From assembly GCF_017591435.1 (NCBI RefSeq), contig NC_059295.1, positions 37,048,039 through 37,112,038 on the forward strand: DNA of 64,000 bases. The letters are read 5' to 3'. Source of the DNA: Portunus trituberculatus. Lineage: Eukaryota; Arthropoda; Malacostraca; Decapoda; Portunidae. Below the pieces are notes generated by a model. That model made no database searches, was not told where the DNA came from, and saw only the letters and a program-made list of their open reading frames with translations. How positions within the stretch are numbered: position 1 is the first letter of the stretch; each line of letters begins with the position of its first letter. Below, one piece after another: positions 56,871 to 64,000 of this stretch. Made by a program: the position numbers and the translations under genes.

Positions 56871-58470
56871 GAAATAGTGTGGGAAGACTACGAATGGTGA
56901 ATGGCGGTGAGTGGGCAGAAGAATTGTTAAAGGTAGCAACAAATAACTTGATGACACAGTGGGTGAGATCACCAACAAGGTGCAGGGGACAAGATGTTGC
57001 AGCAAGGTTGGATTTGGTATTTACCAGGGGAATCTCTCTAAAAGAGGAAATTGAACATGAATGTCCCTTGGGGAAAAGCAATCATGATGTCTTAAGCTTT
57101 GAGCTGGATACAGAATTAAGCACGAATAAGATTGTGGAACACAGGGAGGAAAAATTAAATTATACTAGGGTAAATTATAACCATATAGGGGAGTTCTTTA
57201 ATGAAATTGACTGGTCCGTGGTATACCAGGAAAGAGATATGCAATTGAAGTACGATAAATTCATGGATTTGTATAACTCTGCTGTGAAAAAGTTTGTGCC
57301 ATATTACAGAAAGAGGGCTTTAAATAATAAACAGTGGTTTAATAGGAATTGTGAAGAAGCAAAACAGAACAAAGAAAAGGCATGGAAGAAACTTAAGAAA
57401 AACAGTGATGTATTATCAAGGGAAGGTTACAAAACAGCAAGGAATAGATATGTTGAAGTAAGGAGAACAGCACAGAAGGAATATGAACAGAGGGTGGTGG
57501 AAAACTGTGATAATGACCCAAAAATGTTTTACAAATTCATAAATGGAAAACTAAATAAAAGGGAGGCAATAGAAAAGGTAAAAATCGGGGAAGAAGTATA
57601 TGAAGATGCTGGAGATATAGCTGAAATTTTGAACGACAACTTTTGCAAAGTGTTTACAAAGGAGGAGCATTTTATGGGAGGAAGGCCTACGGAAATAAAG
57701 CAAATGCAGGACATCATGGTTACTAAGGAAGATGTAAGGAAAATTATAAGCAATCTGGATATTAATAAATCAATGGGGCCTGATGGCATATCTGGGAGGT
57801 TGCTAAATGAATGTAAGGATCAATTTTTGAACCCCGTATTTGATATTGTGGAAACCTCCATACGAACAGGATTAGTCCCGAAAGAGTGGAAAGAGCTGAC
57901 ATTGTGCCTATATATAAGAATGGTAGTAGAATGGAACCACTAAATTATAGACCAGTATCGTTGACTAGTATATTGTGCAAGGTATGTGAAGAAGTAATTA
58001 AAGCTAAGTGGAGTGAGTATCTAGAAAGTGAAAACATTCTGAGTGAAAGGCAGTTTGGTTTCAGAAAAGGAAGATCGTGTGTATCCAATTTATTATGTTT
58101 TTATTCAAGAGTGACTGACATACTACAACATAGAGAGGGATGGATGGATGCTATCTACCTGGACTTGAGAAAGGCCTTTGATAAAGTACCACACAATAGA
58201 CTGATGTGGAAACTAAAGATGACTGGAGGAGTAAATGATAAACTAGCAAAATGGATGGAAAATTACTTAATGGGAAGAGAAATGAGAACAGTGGTGAGAG
58301 GAAGGAAGTCCGAGTGGAAGAAAGTAACCAGTGGAGTTCCACAAGTGTCAGTGCTGGGTCCCATCATGTTTTTGATTTATGTTAATGATATGCCAGTAGG
58401 AATTGATAGTTATATGAACATGTTTCCGGATGATAATAAAATTATGAGGAGAGTAAAGAATGTGGAAACA
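56869..58470 (+). mobile_element. CR1/L2-group LINE copy E1, truncated at both ends
   Basis: Starts in the middle of the endonuclease and stops two dozen codons after the RT active site, where it is fused in frame to ORF1 of E2. Confidence 0.8.
56880..58470 (+). pseudogene. LINE E1 endonuclease C-terminus and RT
   Basis: Frame to 57943: RLDLVFTRGISLKEEI, LGKSNHDVLSFELD (Asp-His of the endonuclease with SNH), MFYKFINGKLNKREAIE, MGPDGISGRLLNEC. Frameshift at about 57890, then 57886 onward: ADIVPIYKNGS, PLNYRPVSLTSILC, FGFRKGRSCVSNLLCFYS, DLRKAFDKVPHNRL, SGVPQVSVLGPIMFLIYV and MFPDDNKIMRRV, where FADD is changed to FPDD. It is the longest near-intact stretch of this LINE group in the window. 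Confidence 0.8.
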
Positions 58471-58713
58471 TTGATAAGAGAAATAGCAGAAAAGAAGAAG
58501 AGTGTATTAATATTTGGGATGAAAGAACAAAATATAACATATAAGCCTAAGAGAATTAAAGAAGAATTAAAAACAGTAAGAGATCTTTTCAAAAATCTAA
58601 ATGATGAGGAAAAAAAAAAAGACCTACAAGAAGAAGTGCAGGAGATCCATAGACTGGGTCCGTATAAGGAGGGAGTAAGGAGACCGATTAAAGTAGTACT
58701 GAAGTCACAATAA
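58471..58713 (+). pseudogene. LINE E2 ORF1 C-terminal part, in-frame with E1 RT
   Basis: IREIAEKKKSVLIFGMKEQN, DLFKNLNDEEKKKDLQEEV, IHRLGPYKEGVRRPIKVVLK and a TAA stop at 58711. It is read in the same frame as the E1 reverse transcriptase (57886-58713, 275 codons). Confidence 0.75.
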
Positions 58714-58773
58714 TCTGCGGAGGACATTTTATATAGAACATCAAAATTAAGAGAGGTAGAAGGTTGTAAAGAG

Positions 58774-59620
58774 GTGTACGTAAGAAAAAATAGAAATGAG
58801 GAAGAGAGGAGAAGATATAAGGAATTGGTGGAAGAGGCGAGAAGGAAAAATGATGTATGTGGAATAAAGGAATGCGGAGGAACCCCTAGAGGGAGCAGTG
58901 GGTGGACCGTAATGTATACTAATATAGATGGGATACTGTCAAGTAGATTGGAATTGCAAGACTATATGATGGTGGAGAAGCCTGATATAGTGTGTTTGAC
59001 TGAGACAAAATTTCATGAAAAAACAAAGGTAAATTTGGATAATAAATATAATATATGGAGAAAGGATAGAGAGGGTAAAGGTGGAGGAGGAGTTATGATT
59101 ATGACAAAGAAGGAGATAAATGTGGATAAAGTTTGGTATGGGATGAACAATGCAGAAGTGATAAGCATAAGGTTAAAAAGTGATGGAAAAGAATTAATAA
59201 TCATGGTGACCTATGTACCTCCTAAAACAAATTCTTGGACATTAAGGGAATACGACAATATGATCAAGGATACTTTGCAGTTTGGAAAGTGTATTAACTG
59301 AAAAAAGAAAGGTGATACTAGTAGGAGATTTTAATTGTAAAGAAGTGGATTGGGAAAATCTAGTAAGTGGTGTTGGAGAGGAAGCATGGGAGAGAGATTC
59401 CTTGATCTAATGATGGAAAATATGATGGAACATAGAGTGAAAGAAAATACTAGATATAGAGGAGATAATGAACCGGCTAGACTGGATTTGGTGTTAACAC
59501 GAGAAGTGTACCTATGTGGGGATATACAATATAAATGTCCATTGGGGAAGAGTGATCATATGGTTATGGAAATGCAGATGGCAATAACACAGCGAAGGAG
59601 AGATGAGACATACAGGAGTG
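58774..59620 (+). pseudogene. LINE E2 endonuclease domain
   Basis: 58774-59301: VMYTNIDGILSSRLELQDYM, IVCLTETKFHEKTKVNLD, GGGGVMIMTKKE, VTYVPPKTNSWTLREYDNM. Frameshift, then LVGDFNCKEVDWENLVSG (59320-59370). Then 59350-59739: RLDLVLTREVYLCGDI and LGKSDHMVMEMQM. All catalytic motifs are recognisable. Confidence 0.78.
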
Positions 59621-61555
59621 GTAGATTGAATTATAGAAAGATGGACACAGAAAATTTGAAAAACTATTTCAGAACATTAGATTGGGAGGAGATGTTACAA
59701 AGCAGAGAAGTGCAAAAAAATTTTCATGAAATATTATAAAGAAGGAGTTATGAAATTTGTACCAAAGTATAAACCGAGAGAGGAAGGAAGAAAGGATTGG
59801 TTTAATGCAACTTGTGCTAAGGCTAAAGAAAAGAGAGATGTGGCTTGGAAAAGATGGAAAAGGAGCAGGAATATACTAAATAAGGAGAATTATAGAGTGG
59901 CAAGAAATGAGTATGTGAAGGTAAGGAGGGAGGAAGAAAGAAAATTTGAAAAAGATATTGTAGACAAGAGTAAGGAACATCCAAAATTGTTTTACAGGTT
60001 CATAAATGGTAAACTTAAAAAGAGAGAGTCCATTGAAAGATTAAAAAGGAGAGCAAGGGATAGTAGATGACCCTAAGAATATAGCAGAATTGCTAAATAA
60101 TAGGTTTCAACAAGTATTTACTAAAAAAACAATGTTTGTAAAGCCTCAGAATGTAGAAGGAAATGTGCACATGGATGACATTAAGATACCTAAAAAGGAG
60201 TTATATAAAATGTTGGAGGAACTTAAAGATGATAAAGCGATGGGACCAGATGAAGTTTCAGGCAAATTATTGAAGGAATGTAGAGAAGAATTGATAGATC
60301 CATTATATGATATTGTAAGGTGCTCATTAGAAACCGGGGAAGAACCAGTAGAGTGGAAAAGAGCTGAAGTGGTGCCCATTTATAAGGGAGGCAGTAAAGA
60401 AGAGCCTCTTAACTATAGACCTGTGTCTTTAACAAGTGTGGTCGGTAAGATTTGTGAGAGGGTGATAAAGAAATATTGGATATGGTTCCTGGAGGATCAT
60501 AAGTTATTATTGGATCATCAATTTGGCTTTAAGAAAGGGAGGTCATGTGTAACAAATCCACCGAGCTTTTATTCAAGAGTGATTGACAAAATACAAGAGA
60601 GAGAGGGATGGATGGACTGTGTATATTTGGATTTTTAAAAAAATTTTGACAAGGTACCGCACATGAGACTGCTATGGATATTAGAGATTTATGGAGGACT
60701 GAAGGGAAAAGTGTTAAAGTGGATGGAAAACTACTTGAGATGGAGGGAGATGAGAAAGGTAATAATGGATGCAAGTCGGACTGGTTGGTGGTGGAGAGTG
60801 GAGTCCCACAGGGTTCAGTGCTTGCACCAATACTTTTCCTTGTCTATATTAATGATATGCCAGAGGGAGTAAACAGTTATATTAATTTGTTTGCGGATGA
60901 TGCGAAGTTGTGTACGTATGTGAAGAGTGAAGAAGATTGTGAAATTTTACAGGCAGATCTGGATATGATTTGGGAGTGGAGCAAGAGGTGGGAGATGGAA
61001 TTTAATCTGAGCAAAAGTCATGTAATGGAGATGGGGAAGAGTGGAAGATGGCCAAGAGGATCATACAAGATGGGTGAAGGAGTAGTGTTGAAAAAGGTGG
61101 AAAAGGAAAAGGATTTGGGAGTGATAATACAAGACCATGGACAGTTTGAGGCTCATATTGACAAGATGTTTGGAGATATATATAATTTGATTAGAAATAT
61201 TGGATTAGCCTTTCATTATATGGATAAAGATATGATGAAGAAATTAATTAGTATGGTAATTAGACCAAGATTGGAATATGCTGGAGTGGTTTGGTCCCCT
61301 TATAAAAAGAAGCATATAAGGAAGTTGGAGAGATTGCAGAGAATGGCAACAAAAATGGTACGGGAATTGGCAGAAATGACCTATGAGGAGAGATTAAAAG
61401 AAATTAATTTGCTTACCTTGGAACAAAGAAGAGAAAGAGGAGATTTAATACAAGTTTATAAACTGTTGAATGGTTTGGATGAAGTGGATAATGAACAAAT
61501 GATGTTGAGAGAGGAAAATTTAAATAGAACTACAAGATCGCATAGTAAAAGATAG
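59621..61555 (+). pseudogene. LINE E2 reverse transcriptase
   Basis: Frames 59726-60070 (KDWFNATCAKAKEKRDVAWK, LFYRFINGKLKKRESIERL), 60090-60638 (MGPDEVSGKLLKEC, PLNYRPVSLTSVVGKI, FGFKKGRSCVTNPPSFYS) and 60674-61555 (SGVPQGSVLAPILFLVYIND, NLFADDAKLCTYV, KEKDLGVIIQDHGQFEAHID). The catalytic FADD is intact. Frameshifts lie at about 60055, 60640 and 61550. Confidence 0.82.
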
Positions 61556-61764
61556 CCAAGGAATATGCTTGAAGGATGTGAAGAAATATAGTTTCCCACA
61601 GAGATGTGTGGAGGTGTGGAATAGTTTGAGTGAGGAGGTGGTGTCAGCGATGAGTGTGCATAGTTTTAAAGGAAAGTTGGATGTGTGTAGATATGGAGAC
61701 GGGGCCACACGAGTATGATACCCAGGCCCTGTAAAATTACAACTAGGTGAATACAACTAGGTGA

Positions 61765-61765
<1 letters not shown>

Positions 61766-61829
<64 letters not shown>
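61766..61829. repeat. (AC)n tail of LINE E2
   Basis: Pure AC from the end of E2 to the first base of fragment F. Confidence 0.95.
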
Positions 61830-61831
<2 letters not shown>

Positions 61832-62273
61832 AGAAAATTGGAAAGGATATAGAATATTGCTACAAAGATGGTGCCGGAATTAAAGGACCTAACATATAAA
61901 GAACGACTGAAGGAAATGGGACTGCCAACCTTACAAGATAAAAGAGAACGTGAGGATCTAATAATAATGTACAAGATAGTCAATAGCATTGAAAAGATAA
62001 ACAAAGAAGACCTGGTGCTTTTGACAGAAGAAGATGGAAGGACAAGAGGACATGAAAAGATCAGGATGAGGCAATGTGTAAAGGAAATTGAAAAATACAG
62101 TTTTCCACACAGAATGGTGGAAAGTGGAATGCTTTGGATAATGAAGTTGTTACAGCACATAATGTGCATAACTTTAAGGAAAAATTAGATAAATGGAGAT
62201 ATGGAGACAGGACACTATGAGCCCCACTCAAACCCTGTACAATACAACTAGGTAAATACGTACAACTAGGTAA

Positions 62274-62274
<1 letters not shown>
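61830..62274 (+). mobile_element. CR1/L2-group LINE fragment F (3' end)
   Basis: The frame 61868-62188 encodes the C-terminal end (MVPELKDLTYKERLKEMGLP, KREREDLIIMYKIVN, CVKEIEKYSFPHRMVE). The 3' end has a doubled AACTAGGTAAATAC and passes into (CA)n. Confidence 0.8.

Positions 62275-62317
<43 letters not shown>
62275..62317. repeat. (CA)n tail of fragment F
   Basis: Links the LINE fragment to the SINE head. Confidence 0.93.
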
Positions 62318-62321
<4 letters not shown>

Positions 62322-62384
62322 GCTCAGTGGTTAGAGTGCTGGCTTTAAAGCCAGATGACCGGGTTCGATTGGCCGGGTGGAGAC
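62318..62384 (+). mobile_element. tRNA-derived SINE, family A, copy 3 (head only)
   Basis: GTAGCTCAGTGGTTAGAG (A box), a stem CTGGC/GCCAG around TTTAAA, and CCGGGTTCGATTGG (B box), then GGCCGGGTGGAGACAC as at the inner end of the SINE A1 head. Only the head is present; (AC)n takes over at 62377. It lacks an acceptor stem, so it is not a working tRNA. Confidence 0.75.
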
Positions 62385-62406
62385 ACACACACACACACAC
62401 ACACAC
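62377..62406. repeat. (AC)n microsatellite
   Basis: Replaces the body of SINE A copy 3. Confidence 0.9.
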
Positions 62407-62542
62407 GGGACATCGTCGATGGCGGAGGTGGTCGCTGAGCTCCAGAGCAATCATCTATAATTCTACAGTTACCTAAGAGTAACCAAGGTGGGAAAGGAGC
62501 TGGTAATGTTTGTCCCGTCTCCATATAGTCATGTTAACTGTT
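62407..62542 (-). mobile_element. LINE 3'-end scrap in opposite orientation
   Basis: TTACCTAAGAGTAACC at about 62469, then GGGAAAGGAGCT and GTCCCGTCTCCATAT match the 3' end of LINE C on the minus strand. 62407-62468 is unassigned. Confidence 0.55.
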
Positions 62543-62630
62543 GATTAGCAAAATAATGTCCAGTGAAGGTAAATATAAACTGTAGCCTGCGTTTGAGCCA
62601 TCAGCTGGTTTGTTTACGTCTGCGCAACAT

Positions 62631-63460
62631 GGCGGCCGTGAACTCGAAAGAGGAATCAGACTTCACAGGGTTTCAAGGAATAATGGAGAAGAGCGCTTAT
62701 GTGAAGAAAATTCTGGAGTTAGAAGGTAAAATTGAAAACTGTTTGAAAAGTATGAGGGCCTGGAAACGAGTTATGACAATGTAAAGAGAGACTGTGCCGA
62801 TATGAAGAAGGAAAATGCAGCACTGAAAGAGGAAGTTAAGCTAATTAAAGTGAATTGCGAAAATGTGGAGAATCTCTAGGAAAAGTGATGGAGAAGCAGG
62901 CTGAATGGAAAAAAGTCAGGAAGTGGAAAGAAAGGAGGTAAATTACAAAGTTGCAAGTCTGGAAAAGGAAATCAAAGAGTCAGGGAGAAAACTTTGGGCC
63001 TTGCTGAAATTATAGATCAACAGATCATAGAAGAGAAGATAGCTGAGAAAGTGGTGAAGGTTATTAAGTCAAATGAGACATTGGTGAGGGAAACTGTAGA
63101 CAAAAAGAGATGTGTGGTGATATTTGGTGTGGAGGAGGATAAGACACCGAGTAAAATGGAGAGAGAGAAAACATAAAAAGGTGATAAATAATATCATTAA
63201 TGTGGTGCAAGAGGAGGAAAAGACCTAGTACAAGAAATAGAGGACTTCCATAGAATTGGAAAGTTCACAAGAGAAGGTATGAGGCCAATAAGAATCAAAC
63301 TTAAGTCACAAAAGGATGTAGATGAATTGGTGGAGAAGTCATGGAGGCTAGCCCAGCAGGAAACAACAAGGAAGATTTGGTTGAGAAGAGATCTCGGTGA
63401 AAAGGAAAGAGAAATGTTAAATGAGTTGAGAAAGGAGGCTTTGAAAAAATGAAGAGAGGA
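62631..63460 (+). pseudogene. LINE C3 ORF1
   Basis: MAAVNSKEESDFTGFQGIME, KKILELEGKIEN; frameshift near 62745; then KRCVVIFGVEEDKTPSKM (62994-63176) and RPIRIKLKSQKDVDELVEKS at about 63280. Same layout as in C2, with a different frameshift (62745, 63170). Confidence 0.72.
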
Positions 63461-63539
63461 CAGAAGAAGAGAAGAAAGAGTTTTTCTGGAGAATCTTGGA
63501 TATGAGACTGAGGAAGTGGTTCATAACCCAGAAAAGTAC

Positions 63540-64000
63540 AGCAAGAAAGGACTAAAGAAACTTACATATGAGCGAAATGTAATGTATTCCAACATAAATG
63601 GAGTGATATCGGGATTTTAGAACTCAACGATTACTTGAGGGACAAGAACCCAGATATTGTGGGTCTTACTGAAACAAAACTGAGAGAGGGAGAAGACCTG
63701 ATGAAGGTTGGAGAAGGAAATATAACGTTTGGAAAAGAAATAGAGTAGGTAAGATGGGAGGAGGAGTGATGTTGCTGGTTAAAAAGATATAAAGGTGGAT
63801 CAAGTGAAAAAGGTATGGGAAAGGCAGAAGTGCTAAAGATCAGAGCAGAAACTAATGAAGGAAAAAGAGGCACTACATAGTGGTGTACGTACCACCTAAG
63901 ACAAATGCATGGTCAGTACAGGAATATGAAGAAATGATAAGTGATACAGGAACATGTCTGGAAGAAATGTTGGGTGGCTGTGAACGAACTATAATGATGG
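63540..64000 (+). pseudogene. LINE C3 endonuclease, N-terminal part (partial at the window edge)
   Basis: VMYSNINGVISGF, GLTETKLREGEDLM, GGGVMLLVKKI, YVPPKTNAWSVQEYEEMISD and an end in TIMM. Single-base losses at about 63616, 63705 and 63790 break the frame. Confidence 0.72.

Larger units (their letters stand above)
58471..61765 (+). mobile_element. CR1/L2-group LINE copy E2
   Basis: ORF1 C-terminus, endonuclease, RT and the 3' end CTAGGTGAATAC (twice) and (AC)n, plus strand. Its 5' end is cut within ORF1 at the E1 junction. Confidence 0.85.
62543..64000 (+). mobile_element. CR1/L2-group LINE copy C3, 5' portion, runs out of the window
   Basis: Starts GATTAGCAAAATAATGTCCA, the same 5' end as C2, and continues through ORF1 to the endonuclease motif GCTGTGAACGAACTATAATGATGG at the window edge. 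It is nearly identical to the reverse complement of 48400-49858. Confidence 0.88.

Noticed and set aside
62318..62384. A functional tRNA gene
   Set aside because: A and B boxes and an anticodon-like stem are present, but there is no acceptor stem or 3' end, and the sequence passes into (AC)n. It matches the head of SINE A.

Overview
This is a eukaryotic nuclear window, almost certainly from an arthropod and most likely a decapod crustacean. The reasons are spliced genes with GT-AG introns, a 28S rRNA fragment carrying an R2 element, tRNA-derived SINEs, very many long (TA)n, (AC)n and (GA)n microsatellites, and dense layers of LINE, pogo/Tigger and LTR elements. The taxon is an inference; no species can be named from the sequence alone. 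I see no operons, CRISPR arrays or prokaryotic features.

Two host genes are visible, both on the minus strand. At 1481-2144 are the last two exons of a small gene that encodes a short C-terminal membrane segment. At 34145-56313 are the last eleven exons of a larger gene (465 codons in the window; the 5' end lies further right or outside). It encodes a coiled coil followed by a complete ubiquitin-specific-protease (USP, C19) fold in which the Cys, His and Asp/Asn catalytic positions are all replaced, so it should be a pseudo-deubiquitinase. Its reading frame and splice phases are intact across about 22 kb although its introns are packed with mobile DNA.

Layout. 1-2144: small gene. 3712-4045: (ATT)n and (ACT)n. 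4064-11668: ends of a hAT-like element enclosing two copies of one internally deleted LTR retrotransposon (4421-7558 and 9503-10961), a Tigger element (7618-9491), a 310-bp (TA)n and a U2 snRNA pseudogene. 12140-19165: minus-strand CR1/L2-group LINE (A) split at its RT active site by another LINE (B). 19449-22490: LINE C1. 22491-23332: a SINE and tandem LINE tails joined by (GT)n. 23334-32467: LINE D1, broken first by a 3.9-kb ribosomal cassette (28S fragment, R2 element, inverted 28S scraps) and then by a TA-repeat cluster of mariner and Tigger elements. 32468-34144: microsatellites and the 3' side of the USP gene. 34145-56313: the USP gene, with LINE B2 and a SINE in one intron and a nested Tigger / piggyBac-like / SINE / LINE C2 / LINE D2 / MITE stack in a 12.2-kb intron. 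56314-64000: a chain of plus-strand LINE pieces (E1, E2, F, C3) joined by (AC)n tracts.

Two themes link the repeats. The CR1/L2-group LINEs end in a conserved TAAATACAC motif that runs into (AC)n, so LINE 3' tails and (AC)n microsatellites are physically one structure. DNA transposons and the LTR element sit in or beside (TA)n arrays. No repeat reading frame examined is intact over a full-length element, but copies C1, C2 and C3 are so alike that this LINE family moved or was duplicated recently.
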